The translations under genes and the position numbers were made by a program. Under the pieces are notes generated by a model. That model was not told the origin of the DNA and searched no databases. It saw only the letters and a program-made list of their open reading frames with translations. A DNA stretch of 64,000 nucleotides from JANNYA01 sp031422315 (GTDB taxonomy: Bacteria; Pseudomonadota; Gammaproteobacteria; Xanthomonadales; SZUA-5). Below, piece after piece: positions 8,819-17,876 of this stretch; position 1 is the stretch's first letter, and the number at the start of each line of letters is the position of its first letter. The stretch lies in assembly GCA_031422315.1 (NCBI GenBank), contig JANOQN010000068.1, forward strand, positions 1 through 64,000. Reading direction: 5' to 3'.

Positions 8819-9223
8819 ATGTTGATGGGTGCGCGTAAATTCAAAAAACCCAGGCTCTGGTGGGCTTTGGGTGCGCTACTGGTTTTGACAGTCTGCGTGC
8901 TTTCACTGATTCGCATTCCGCCGATGCCGCTTGAGTTGCCCAGCGTCGGCGATAAATGGCAGCACGTGCTGGCCTATTTCGCCATGATGGGCTGGTTTAG
9001 CCAGTTGATTGTTCGCAAATCGACGCTCATCAAAGCGGCACTTTGTTTTTTTGCCATGGGCATTTCGCTGGAATTTTTACAGGGCTTAACCGGCTATCGC
9101 AGCCTAGATTACTTCGATGTTTTAGCAAACAGCACCGGTATTTTATTAGGATTCGGTTTGGCTTTTACGCCGCTGGCGCTGGTTATAAGCTGGGTCGATC
9201 ATCGGGTGTTTGCGGTGCTGTGA
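8819..9223 (+). CDS. VanZ-like family membrane protein
   Basis: Starting at ATG 8819, five bases after the previous stop, the protein has 134 residues. It has four hydrophobic segments and the family pattern SVGDKWQHVLAYFAMM, SLEFLQ and RSLDYFDVLANSTG (the usual DKxxHxxxY, E and D-xxxNxxG positions). VanZ-like proteins are small inner-membrane proteins of mostly unknown biochemical role. An in-frame ATG at 8825 is an alternative start. It is the last gene of the channel operon. Confidence 0.85.
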   Translation: MLMGARKFKKPRLWWALGALLVLTVCVLSLIRIPPMPLELPSVGDKWQHVLAYFAMMGWFSQLIVRKSTLIKAALCFFAMGISLEFLQGLTGYRSLDYFDVLANSTGILLGFGLAFTPLALVISWVDHRVFAVL

Positions 9224-9389
9224 TTTACCTTACTCGGGCATGCGTAGGCAACTTAACTTGTGGGATTTGCGTTGAATTCCATGACGCCGTATCGTCAGCG
9301 AAGGTGGGAACTCAGGTTTTTCGAACTTTCACTGGATTAATTGGCGAATGTAATCAAAATGGCAACGCAAGGATGCCGACAAATTCCGA

Positions 9390-10370
9390 CTAATCCTGAT
9401 AAATCGCCACCCGCACCGCATGGCCGTCAAACCAGCCGCGATACATGCCTTCAGAGTTGTAAGGTAGGTGGATTTCCCCCGCATGATTGATCGCGATGAC
9501 ACCGCCCGTGCCGCCCATTTGCTCAATTCGGGCGAAAGTCGCGCTGGCTGCTGCGGTTAGGCTCAAACTGCCGTACTGCATTTGCGCGTGCAGATCAAAG
9601 CACACTACATTGCGAATGAAATACTCGCCGTGCCCGGTGGCGGATGCTGCCAGCGTTTGATTGTCGGCCCAGGTGCCTGCGCCAATTATTGGCGTGTCAC
9701 CACAGCGGCCGGGCATTTTGTTGGTCATGCCACCGGTGGACGTGCCTGCGGCTAAATCGCCAAAACCATCGCGCGCGACCGCGCCAACCGTGCCTTTTTT
9801 GTCGTGCGGGCTGGGCAGGTCTGTGGCTTTGTTCGCGTTGTAGACGCTGCTGTGATCCAAAGTCACCACGCCTAGGGCGGCTGCCTGCTTTTGTTGTTCG
9901 ATGCGTTCTGTGGTCAAAAAATACGCCAGTTCAGCCGATTCTGCGCCGATGGATTGCACAAATTTATCCACGCCAGCACCAACCAAAAGCACATGCTCGG
10001 TGCGTTCCATCACCGCTCTTGCCACGCTAATCGGGTGCTTGCACGTCGTGCCTGCGGCAATCGCGCCGCAGGCACGGTTTCGACCATCCATGATGGACGC
10101 GTCAAGCTCAACAATGCCCTCAGCATTGATGACCGCGCCATGCCCTGCATTAAACAGCGGAAAATCCTCTAGCTCACGGATGGCAAATTCCACGACATCA
10201 AGCGCACTTTTTCCGGATGTAAGTAAATCAACCGAAGCCTGCGTGATGCGACTAAGTGCATCTCGAAACTGCGACTCTTTCTCGGCACTCAAGCTGGCCC
10301 GATCAATCACGCCCGCGCCGCCGTGCAGCGCAAATCGTATGTGGCTTGCGTCAAAATTAGCGCCCGACAT
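9390..10370 (-). CDS. iaaA: Isoaspartyl peptidase / plant-type L-asparaginase
   Basis: The 326-residue Ntn-hydrolase begins with the family's HGGAG (about 16-20) and has NAGHGAV, LDASIMDG and the autocleavage site KKGTVGAVA. There T194 becomes the N-terminal nucleophile after self-cleavage. ASTGGM and GRCGDTPIIGAGTWAD complete the active site. It hydrolyses beta-aspartyl dipeptides and asparagine in the cytoplasm; no signal peptide is present. The start codon follows the gltX stop directly (TAA then ATG), so the two genes form a tightly coupled pair. Confidence 0.93.
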   Translation of the reverse strand: MSGANFDASHIRFALHGGAGVIDRASLSAEKESQFRDALSRITQASVDLLTSGKSALDVVEFAIRELEDFPLFNAGHGAVINAEGIVELDASIMDGRNRACGAIAAGTTCKHPISVARAVMERTEHVLLVGAGVDKFVQSIGAESAELAYFLTTERIEQQKQAAALGVVTLDHSSVYNANKATDLPSPHDKKGTVGAVARDGFGDLAAGTSTGGMTNKMPGRCGDTPIIGAGTWADNQTLAASATGHGEYFIRNVVCFDLHAQMQYGSLSLTAAASATFARIEQMGGTGGVIAINHAGEIHLPYNSEGMYRGWFDGHAVRVAIYQD

Positions 10371-11762
10371 TTAAGCGGCTCCACGCGCGAGCAGCGCATC
10401 TATGCGATCCAATGCTTCAGTCGAACCACACAGATAAATGGTGTGTTCTAGCGCGGGTGATGTGGTGCTGCCGGTGATGGCTAATCGAACTATCGGGCCT
10501 AGCTTGCCCATGCCAAGGCTCAGCTCAGCGAGGGTTTGCTCGATGGCTGTCAAAATAGCGTCCGGGCGCCAGTTTGGCAGCGCTGCGAGTTTTGCCCGAA
10601 GCGCGCTTAATGCGGCACACGAAGTGGCATTGACCTGCTTGGCGTATTGCGTTTCGTCGTAGCCCGCCAGCGGCGTGAACCACACAGCGGCTTTTTCGGC
10701 CATTTCCAACAGCGTGACGGCGCGCTCGCGCAGCGCGGTAATAATGTCGTCCGCATGCTTGCTGGCATGGGTTAAACTGCGCTGTTGCAAATGCCAGGTC
10801 AGCTCCGGAGCTAGCTCAGCCGCAGGCAGCGTTTTAATGTAGTGCTGGTTGAGCCACTTGAGCTTTTCTAAGTCGAACCTGCTAGCGGAATGATTAACAT
10901 CGTCCGCGCTAAACAGTGTAGTCAGCTCGTGCTTACTGAAAATTTCCTGATCGCCGTGGCTCCAGCCTAAGCGAGCCAAATAGTTCAACAGCGCGTGCGG
11001 TAAAAAGCCATCGTCTCGGTATTGCAGCACGCTGACTGCGCCGTGCCGTTTGCTGAGCTTGGCGCCGTCTGGCCCCAAAATCATAGGCAAATGCGCAAAG
11101 CTTGGCACTGCCCAGCCGAGCGCCTGATACATATTGATCTGCCGGGGCGTGTTGTTTAAATGATCGTCACCGCGAATCACGTCCGTCACGCCCATATCGT
11201 GATCATCCACCACGACGGCGAAGTTATAGGTCGGTGCGTTATCGCTGCGCCAGATCACCAAATCGTCTAGCTCTTCGTTCTGAAATATCACTTCACCGCG
11301 CACGCGATCATGCACGTGCACCGTCCCCGTCAGCGGATTTTTGAAGCGAATAACGCCGATTTCACCGATGGGTGCCGGGTCGGAGCGATCACGCCAAAGG
11401 CCGTTGTAGCGCGGCTTCTCGCCGTTAGCCTCTTGCTGCGCACGCATGGTTTCAAGCTCAAGCTTGCTGCAATAGCAACGATACGCGCTGCCCGCCGCTA
11501 TCATTTGCTCAGCCACTTCCAAGTAGCGCGCAAAACGCTGCGTTTGAAAATAGGGGCCTTCATCAGCCTGCAATCCAAGCCACGCCATACCATCAAGAAT
11601 CGCCTGCACGGCTTCAGGCGTGGAACGCACCAAATCGGTATCTTCAACCCGTAAAATAAACTGCCCACCGCGTTTTTTTGCTTCCAGATAGCTAAACAGC
11701 GCAGTGCGTGCGCCGCCAACGTGTAAATAGCCGGTCGGGCTTGGGGCAAATCTAGTTTTCAT
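10371..11762 (-). CDS. gltX: Glutamyl-tRNA synthetase
   Basis: The 463-residue protein carries the class I signatures FAPSPTGYLHVGG (HVGG at 14-17, the HIGH motif) and GAKLSKRHG (KLSKR 235-239, the KMSKS motif). It matches bacterial GluRS in length and in the RVEDTD and DDHLNNT segments. It charges tRNA-Glu with glutamate. The zinc-binding region has CYC (97-99), but the second Cys/His pair of E. coli GluRS is missing (GLWRDRS instead), so zinc is probably not bound. It lies upstream of the isoaspartyl peptidase with no gap and is divergent from gpsA. Confidence 0.96.
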   Translation of the reverse strand: MKTRFAPSPTGYLHVGGARTALFSYLEAKKRGGQFILRVEDTDLVRSTPEAVQAILDGMAWLGLQADEGPYFQTQRFARYLEVAEQMIAAGSAYRCYCSKLELETMRAQQEANGEKPRYNGLWRDRSDPAPIGEIGVIRFKNPLTGTVHVHDRVRGEVIFQNEELDDLVIWRSDNAPTYNFAVVVDDHDMGVTDVIRGDDHLNNTPRQINMYQALGWAVPSFAHLPMILGPDGAKLSKRHGAVSVLQYRDDGFLPHALLNYLARLGWSHGDQEIFSKHELTTLFSADDVNHSASRFDLEKLKWLNQHYIKTLPAAELAPELTWHLQQRSLTHASKHADDIITALRERAVTLLEMAEKAAVWFTPLAGYDETQYAKQVNATSCAALSALRAKLAALPNWRPDAILTAIEQTLAELSLGMGKLGPIVRLAITGSTTSPALEHTIYLCGSTEALDRIDALLARGAA

Positions 11763-11887
11763 CGGTGTAGTCGCTAGTAAATTGAAAGGTGCGGAAGGTT
11801 AGCAAACTTGGAGCTTCGACTCCCATTTTCGCGTGAACAATGAAGCCGCTTGTCGCATACTCCAGCGCTGATAAAAAAGGTGCGACG

Positions 11888-12931
11888 ATGCCAACCCAGA
11901 CGACCAATTCCGTCCAAACCAATCCCGTGCAAACCATTGCCGTCTATGGCGCAGGCTCCTGGGGCACCGCGCTCGCTGCACATCTTGCGCGTGGTGGGCA
12001 TCAGATTGAGCTCTGGGGCCGCAATCCGGTTGAACTGGCGCAAATCGCGCAGTCTCGCTGCAATCAGCGTTTTTTGCCAGGGATCGCATTGCCCGAAAAT
12101 CTGCGCTATCAGCCGGATTTGGCGCTCGCGGCGGCGAAAGCGCAGTGGCACTTAATTGTGGTGCCGAGCCACGCGTTTGGCGAAGTCTTGCAACAGGTCG
12201 CGCAAGCGCGCGTGCCGCGTACCGGCGTGGCCTGGGCGACCAAAGGTTTTGAGTTAGGTTCTGGGCGGTTTTTACATGAAGTAGCTGAGCAATGGGTCGG
12301 CGATGCACCCAATGCGGTCGTCACTGGCCCTTCGTTTGCCAAGGAAGTGGCTATCGGCTTGCCGTGCGCGTTGACGGTACATTCGGATGATCAAGCCTTT
12401 GCCACACTGGTAGCCGCCGCCATGCACGGCGTGAGCATGCGCGCCTACACCGGTGATGATATTCGCGGCGCAGAATTGGGCGGTGCGATGAAAAACGTGC
12501 TGGCAGTGGCCACTGGCATTTGCGATGGCATGCAGCTGGGTTTGAACGCGCGCGCAGGCTTGATTACGCGCGGTTTGAACGAGATGCTTCGACTCAATGC
12601 CAAGCTCGGCGGCAAAGCTGAAACGATTATGGGCTTGGCGGGTCTTGGCGATTTAGTGCTGACGTGTACTGGCGATTTGTCCAGAAACCGCAGGCTGGGG
12701 TTGGCGCTTGGGCAAGGCAAGGGCCTGAAAGCGGCGATAGCCGAAATCGGGCAAGTAGTGGAGAGCGTGCAAACCGCTGATGAAGTCATGCGCTTGGCCG
12801 AGCAGTTGGATTTAGAATTGCCAATTAGCGAGCGCGTACGCGCCGTATTGCATGAAACGATTACGCCCGAGGCCGGTGTTCGAAGCTTGCTTGCGCGCGA
12901 TCAAAAGCCGGAGTACCGCGATGAAGCTTAA
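11888..12931 (+). CDS. gpsA: Glycerol-3-phosphate dehydrogenase [NAD(P)+]
   Basis: ATG 11888 is chosen because AAAGG precedes it by 7 bases and it places the dinucleotide motif VYGAGSWGTALA near residue 20; a frame opens earlier at 11840. The 347-residue protein contains the family blocks TGPSFAKEVA, GGAMKNVLAVATGICDG (with the catalytic lysine), ARAGLITRGL, GLAGLGDLVLTC and SRNRR. It reduces dihydroxyacetone phosphate to glycerol-3-phosphate for phospholipid synthesis. It is divergent from gltX, and the spacer of about 125 bases must hold both promoters. Confidence 0.95.
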   Translation: MPTQTTNSVQTNPVQTIAVYGAGSWGTALAAHLARGGHQIELWGRNPVELAQIAQSRCNQRFLPGIALPENLRYQPDLALAAAKAQWHLIVVPSHAFGEVLQQVAQARVPRTGVAWATKGFELGSGRFLHEVAEQWVGDAPNAVVTGPSFAKEVAIGLPCALTVHSDDQAFATLVAAAMHGVSMRAYTGDDIRGAELGGAMKNVLAVATGICDGMQLGLNARAGLITRGLNEMLRLNAKLGGKAETIMGLAGLGDLVLTCTGDLSRNRRLGLALGQGKGLKAAIAEIGQVVESVQTADEVMRLAEQLDLELPISERVRAVLHETITPEAGVRSLLARDQKPEYRDEA

Positions 12932-12982
12932 GTTGAGCCACAATTTGGACGAAAATTTAGGCCGAAAATTGAGCCTGCAGTC

Positions 12983-14047
12983 ATGCTGAGCAGTCTGCCA
13001 ATCATTCTTGCGATTGAGTTCAAAGAAGCTACGCTACCTAATCTTTACTTCCAGCGTGATCGAGCGCAAGCCTTAGCGAATCAGCTTTCTTTTGAGCTGG
13101 CTAAACAGCTTAAATCACTGGATGGCTTAGGCTTGGTTTGGATGGCTGCCAGCTATGACAGCGCGCAAATTTTGCGCCCTGGCTTGCCGATTTTTAAAGC
13201 GTTGGACGAGCTTTATCGTGCTGGCTTGCGTGATCCGCTCGATGCCCCGCAAATAATGACGCTGCAGGCGCTGCGCGGCCAGGCGCCAAGCCCTGATTTA
13301 GCCGTTGAAGCAGCGCTGCTCGGCGGGGCTATGGTGTTTATTCCACTGATGCTAATGGGAGAAGCGGCTGCCATTGCTGAGGCCAGCGCGGTGTTAGAAG
13401 CCAACCTACTTGAAACCGGGCTGACCGATGCCAGAACTGCACTCATGTTGGTGGATGCTTTAGGCCATCAAGCCGAACACGCTCGGCTAATGACACTTAA
13501 TGATCTGGCCGCGATGATGTCAATGCAATACAGCCATGTTGGCATGGATGAGGTGTGGCAAGTGATCGAAGCGGCGGTTTTATCGGCCACGCCGTCGGTA
13601 GCACCAAACATCACTGGTTCCAGCACGCTGAACTATCAAAACGGAACAGCGGTTATGCAGCTGCAAAATTTTGATCCTGTTGACGCACCCGAAGCCCGTG
13701 CGCTGCACATCGAAGTCATCCTCAAACAGCGCCAGATGTTGGCATTGCTGCAAGCGCATGCAGTGCCGGTTGTGCTCTTTGCTGATACGCGGCGCGGCTG
13801 GCACAGTGAAATTGTTGGCTTTGACTATTGGATAGAATCGGAGACGCACAAAGATAAATCACCGAAGCAGGCCACCGAGTATCGCGCGCTCATTGATCCT
13901 GCAAGCGGGCTAATTGCGTGCGAACTATTTGATGCCACCCCCGACTCGATAGGTTTTGCCTGCCCGCTATCAGAGCAAGGCGCGCAGGCATTAAGGGTGA
14001 GGCTTGCGGATTTAAAGCGGTTGGCGAGTGTGATGTTGGGTGCGTAA
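12983..14047 (+). CDS. Protein of unknown function; 5' end duplicated at 17.7 kb
   Basis: I do not recognise this 354-residue protein. It has no signal peptide or membrane segment apart from a moderately hydrophobic MVFIPLMLMG near 115. Its tail (LDPASGLIACELFDATPDSIGF, about 310-330) looks like a small beta-sheet region. It begins 51 bases after gpsA and converges with the diguanylate cyclase gene. The first about 190 bases of the gene and 20 bases upstream recur at 17676-17876 as a decayed copy, so this gene is the intact parent. Confidence 0.7.
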   Translation: MLSSLPIILAIEFKEATLPNLYFQRDRAQALANQLSFELAKQLKSLDGLGLVWMAASYDSAQILRPGLPIFKALDELYRAGLRDPLDAPQIMTLQALRGQAPSPDLAVEAALLGGAMVFIPLMLMGEAAAIAEASAVLEANLLETGLTDARTALMLVDALGHQAEHARLMTLNDLAAMMSMQYSHVGMDEVWQVIEAAVLSATPSVAPNITGSSTLNYQNGTAVMQLQNFDPVDAPEARALHIEVILKQRQMLALLQAHAVPVVLFADTRRGWHSEIVGFDYWIESETHKDKSPKQATEYRALIDPASGLIACELFDATPDSIGFACPLSEQGAQALRVRLADLKRLASVMLGA

Positions 14048-14189
14048 CGATGCGCTAATCTGGTCTGCAATCGCGCGGTAGGCGCTCAAAAAAAAATCAG
14101 CAGTATGCTAGTGCGCCAGCAGAGCCAACCGGGGAAGTTGAACGGCTCGTTTGGCGCTGATGGGCTTGATCAAGTTGCTTGTTTTTGAG

Positions 14190-17100
14190 CTAATCCCCCA
14201 AAACCCATCTGTCGCGCCCCTGATGTTTGGCTTTGTAAAGCGCCAAATCGGCGGCCCTTATCAACGCCTCGAGCGAACGTTTGCTATCTCCTAAAACTAA
14301 TCCCGCGCTGGTGGTGTAGCGAATGACATCTTGATCGGCAGCAAGCGCGCTCGCGGCTAAAAGTTTCGTTTGCGCTACGCTTCGCTGCCTTGCAAGGGTA
14401 ATTATTCGCTCGCCAAAAGCTTCCAGCTGGTGCTTGGACACATTAAACAGCAGCACCACAAATTCTTCACCGCCGTAACGCGCAGCGAGCCCTTTGCTAG
14501 CGGCATAACCAAATTCAGTGGGCCCAATTTCACTTTGCAAAAACTCTGCAAAATCCATCAGCACGGCATCGCCCACATGATGCCCATAGGCATCGTTAAT
14601 GCGCTTAAAGTGATCAAGATCGGCGACGAAAACGCTTAGAATGTCGCCTTTTGCAGCGTGATAGCGCGCAACTTCAAATAAATGCCGTCGGTTTGCCAAA
14701 CCCGTGAGCGGATCTAAAGTCGCCTGAACTTTTAGCTGTGCATTAGCCTGTGATAGCGCTTCGGAGGCTTGCTGCAGCAATGAAGTGCGTTCGGCAACCT
14801 GTGCTTGCAGTACTTCAGTAAATTGACGCGCTTGCCGAATGCGCAGACGCACCGCAGTATAAATCACCAAACTTGCAGCCAGCGCAAGCAGCAAACGGCC
14901 CCACCAAGTTTCGTGCCAAATATAAGCAATTTTGAGCGTTAATACCTCCGATATGGCTTCAGCACTACCCAAGCGTGCACGAACTTCGAGTTGATTTATC
15001 CCGCTGGGTACGCGCGCTAACACCACGCTCTTAGCATCGCCCAGTTCGGTAAATTCTGCTTCAAGATTTTTCCAGCGATATGCATATTGCACCTGCGATG
15101 GCCTCGAAAAATTAAGGCTTGTCAGCTCGACTTGCAGCGCCTCGTGCACGTGGGGCAGGTTTAAGGCGCGAGCGCTGATTCGCCATGTTTGTTGCCCCAC
15201 CCGCAGGCGGCTAATCTGCGGCTGTAGATTTTCCTTTCGATCTTTCATGTGCGCCGGATTAAATGAAATTAGGCCGCCGATGCCGCCGAAGTAAATCCGT
15301 TCGTAAATCTCATCAGTAGCGCTTTTCGCGCTTGCGTTAAAATTGAGCTGGCTACTAATAAGGCCATCAAAGCGATCATATGGCTGCGCAATTTGAAGTT
15401 CAGGCACGTAGCTTGCTAAGCCTGAAGGTCCGCCCAACCACAACTTGCCCGTACGATCAAACTCGATGCTGTTGATGGTTTTCATGCCAATGCGATCTAG
15501 CGCAGGGTGCCGACTAAAATGCGGTTGATCACGCGTGCCGGAAACCGAAACTAGCCCGCCTGAGGTGCCTAGCCAAAGCGTGCCGGATGCATCATGCTTT
15601 TGCACCCAAACCGCAGCACCGGGCAGTTGATCAGACGCCGTACCTTTTTGGTGCAAGGCAATCACTTGCCAGCGGCTGTTTTCAGCGCCTCGCATTACGC
15701 GTATGAGGCCATTGCCGGTGCCCAACCAAAGCTGTTGCTGATGTTCAATGATCGACCAAATGCCAGCAGGTAATGGCTTGTCCGCGCTCAGAGCTTGCAA
15801 AGGTATCGCTTCAATCACACTTTGGCCCGCTGCTATACCTTCCCTGTAAAACCCGCGCGTCGTACCGATATAGCGCGTGCCATCTTGTGCGACAAAGCTT
15901 GCACGAATGCTTTGTAGTGTTGCCGTTTGGGCGTATTTTTGGCTTGCTTGCAGGCGAAGCTCCATGACATCAGGTGGCGCTGCGCGATACAGCCCAATAC
16001 CGGTGCCAATGGTTAGCTGCCTCATAGATCCGCTGATATGCCAAATAAAGCTAGCCTCAATCGGTAACCCTGTTGTTGGCGCTGAAAGTTCCGGTTGCAA
16101 AGGTAGTCGGTTAAGCGCCCAAGGCTCACCGATAAACTGTCTTTCGCTATCAATAAACTGGACTCCACCGCCATAAGTGCCAATCCAAAGCCGCTTATCG
16201 GCTACGTGCAGCGCCGAAACCATAGGGTGTGCAAGCCCCGCGCTGGGCGCGATTTGGCTATCACGCTTTACCTGCCGCTCAATTGCTTCGTCAGTTTGGT
16301 TAAAACGCACGAGTCCGCCACCCCAAACGCCAGCCCAAATGCCAGAAGCTGCGCCAGAGTTTTCAAGCATGAGTGAGTTAACGATGATGCCAGCGCCGTC
16401 GAGTTGATCCCAGCTTGGGTGATTAAGCCCGCGCAGGCAATCACAGCTCGGGTGATAGACCACCATGCCGCGATTGGTAGCAATGTAAAGCCGATCTTCG
16501 CGAGCGGCAAATTTGTAAATGCTGGTGGATCGCAGTGCGCCAGCGCCAGTTTGGCCGGGGTGAAACCAACGATGCTTGCCAGTTTGTAGATCAAGCTTGA
16601 GCAAGCCATCGTTCCAGTAACCAATCCACAGCGTGCCTTTTGGAAATTCGTAGCCCGCCATCGCGCGAACCGCGCCAAATTTCAGCGCAGGTTCGTCGAT
16701 TCTTAGCGATACCGCATACGCGGTGTCTGGAATCAATTTCGAGCCTGATTCACTTGCCAACTCAAGCTGGTAGCTGCCCGATTCGGCAAATAGCCACGCG
16801 CCGCTTGCGCCAAATTGGATCGCGCTGATGCCAGAAGTGGAATCATCTGCCAGTAGTTCAATTGGCGAAGCGCGAGCACTGATCGCATCGCGCCAGGCCC
16901 ACAGCAGTGAATCGCCAACGGCAAAAATAGTGCCATCTTCTCGGCGCGCCAGCGTTTCTGCTCTGAACGTCTCGCCTTTGACATTTTGAATCAAGCTGAG
17001 CGTGTGCGTTTTAAGATCGTAGCGCCAAACCCGAACTGCGCTCGCAATATACATAGCGCCCGGCACCGCGAGTAACTCACTAGCTTGGCTATCGCGCAGT

Positions 17101-17351
17101 GCCTGAAGATCAGGGGTTAGCTGCGCAGAATCTTGTAGCATTAAGTCAACGCGCAAAAACCGATGCCCATCGAATCGAAACAAACCGTCGTCTGTGCCTA
17201 CCCAAATAAAACCGCGTTCGTCTATTGCGGCGGCTTGGACGGAGAGGTTGTTTAAGCCCTCGTTTTGCCCGAATTGCATTGCGGCGTAAAGCGGCGATCC
17301 TGACCCAGCAAATAGTAAGAAAGCGGCCAACAATCCCGCAGTAGTAACCAT
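14190..17351 (-). CDS. Diguanylate cyclase with periplasmic beta-propeller sensor
   Basis: The 1053-residue protein has a signal peptide (about 1-23). Many Reg_prop-type propeller repeats follow (GFIWVGTDDGLFRFDG, GTLWIGYWNDGLLKLD, GTLWLGTSGGL, GKLWLGGPSGL), then a Y_Y_Y-like sandwich (about 690-800). A single membrane helix near 810-830 leads to a coiled coil and a C-terminal GGDEF domain (DPLTGLANRR ... GGEEF at 960-964). GGEEF is active-competent, so it should make cyclic di-GMP in the cytoplasm in response to a periplasmic cue. No RxxD inhibitory site precedes GGEEF. It converges with the unknown gene at 12983; a relic of a paralogue's last codons lies at 19578. Confidence 0.92.
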   Translation of the reverse strand: MVTTAGLLAAFLLFAGSGSPLYAAMQFGQNEGLNNLSVQAAAIDERGFIWVGTDDGLFRFDGHRFLRVDLMLQDSAQLTPDLQALRDSQASELLAVPGAMYIASAVRVWRYDLKTHTLSLIQNVKGETFRAETLARREDGTIFAVGDSLLWAWRDAISARASPIELLADDSTSGISAIQFGASGAWLFAESGSYQLELASESGSKLIPDTAYAVSLRIDEPALKFGAVRAMAGYEFPKGTLWIGYWNDGLLKLDLQTGKHRWFHPGQTGAGALRSTSIYKFAAREDRLYIATNRGMVVYHPSCDCLRGLNHPSWDQLDGAGIIVNSLMLENSGAASGIWAGVWGGGLVRFNQTDEAIERQVKRDSQIAPSAGLAHPMVSALHVADKRLWIGTYGGGVQFIDSERQFIGEPWALNRLPLQPELSAPTTGLPIEASFIWHISGSMRQLTIGTGIGLYRAAPPDVMELRLQASQKYAQTATLQSIRASFVAQDGTRYIGTTRGFYREGIAAGQSVIEAIPLQALSADKPLPAGIWSIIEHQQQLWLGTGNGLIRVMRGAENSRWQVIALHQKGTASDQLPGAAVWVQKHDASGTLWLGTSGGLVSVSGTRDQPHFSRHPALDRIGMKTINSIEFDRTGKLWLGGPSGLASYVPELQIAQPYDRFDGLISSQLNFNASAKSATDEIYERIYFGGIGGLISFNPAHMKDRKENLQPQISRLRVGQQTWRISARALNLPHVHEALQVELTSLNFSRPSQVQYAYRWKNLEAEFTELGDAKSVVLARVPSGINQLEVRARLGSAEAISEVLTLKIAYIWHETWWGRLLLALAASLVIYTAVRLRIRQARQFTEVLQAQVAERTSLLQQASEALSQANAQLKVQATLDPLTGLANRRHLFEVARYHAAKGDILSVFVADLDHFKRINDAYGHHVGDAVLMDFAEFLQSEIGPTEFGYAASKGLAARYGGEEFVVLLFNVSKHQLEAFGERIITLARQRSVAQTKLLAASALAADQDVIRYTTSAGLVLGDSKRSLEALIRAADLALYKAKHQGRDRWVLGD

Positions 17352-17494
17352 TTGTGTGATCGCTTGGCAAAGCGCGACACATATTGAGCATCGAATATAA
17401 GCGAAGATATTAGGATCCTAGTTGGGTAGCCTTAGTTTGGGCATTGAGTCGCGAAACCGCGCAATACAATGACCAGAATTGAGGTTACACCAAC

Positions 17495-17598
17495 GCCTAA
17501 CGTTCAGTTTGAATTTTCCGTGAAAGTTTAAAGCAATGGGCAGTCAAGCAATCGCAGGCGCTTTGACTTCCCCAATTTGCCGCAGGTTGGGGTTAGGC
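17495..17598. repeat. attC-like inverted element (GCCTAAC ... GTTAGGC)
   Basis: This 104-bp stretch is bounded by GCCTAAC (17495-17501) and its complement GTTAGGC (17592-17598). These fit the RYYYAAC and GTTRRRY simple sites of integron attC. Inside is an imperfect hairpin (AGTCAAGC paired with GCTTTGACT, extended by GGG/CCC). No integrase or cassette gene is next to it, and the inner L-box pairs are not clear. It may be an attC relic or simply a hairpin. It lies in the 324-base gap 17352-17675, which otherwise holds nothing I recognise. Confidence 0.35.
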
Positions 17599-17675
17599 CA
17601 GCTCGGCCATAACATGTTGCCGCGCAGCGTATCTTAACTTTTGGCAGGTGAGCAGCGTCTCTTTAAAAAAATCGC

Positions 17676-17876
17676 CCGAAAATTGAGTGTTCAGTCATGC
17701 TGAGCAGTCTGCCAATCATTCTTGCAGTTGAGTTCAAAGAAGCTACGTTACCTAATCTTTACTTCCAGCGTGATCGAGCGCAAGCCTTAGCGAATCAGCT
17801 TTCTTTTGAGCTGGCTAAACAGCTTAAATCACTGTTTGGATGGCCGCCAGCTATGACAGCGGCAAGTTTAGCGCGC
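17676..17876 (+). pseudogene. Truncated copy of the unknown gene at 12983
   Basis: From 17676 the sequence repeats 12962 onward almost exactly, including the ATG (17697) and about 43 codons with only a few substitutions (for example LPIILAVEF against LPIILAIEF). A 16-base deletion at about 17834 destroys the frame. Similarity resumes for about 40 bases and then fades at the 3' end of the minus-strand TAP-like hydrolase gene. The remaining 300 codons of the parent are missing. It is a recent partial duplication, probably not functional. Confidence 0.85.

Noticed and set aside
14050..14189. A9 run (14088-14096) as a terminator for the diguanylate cyclase
   Set aside because: A T-run exists on the minus strand, but I could not find a GC-rich stem directly before it.
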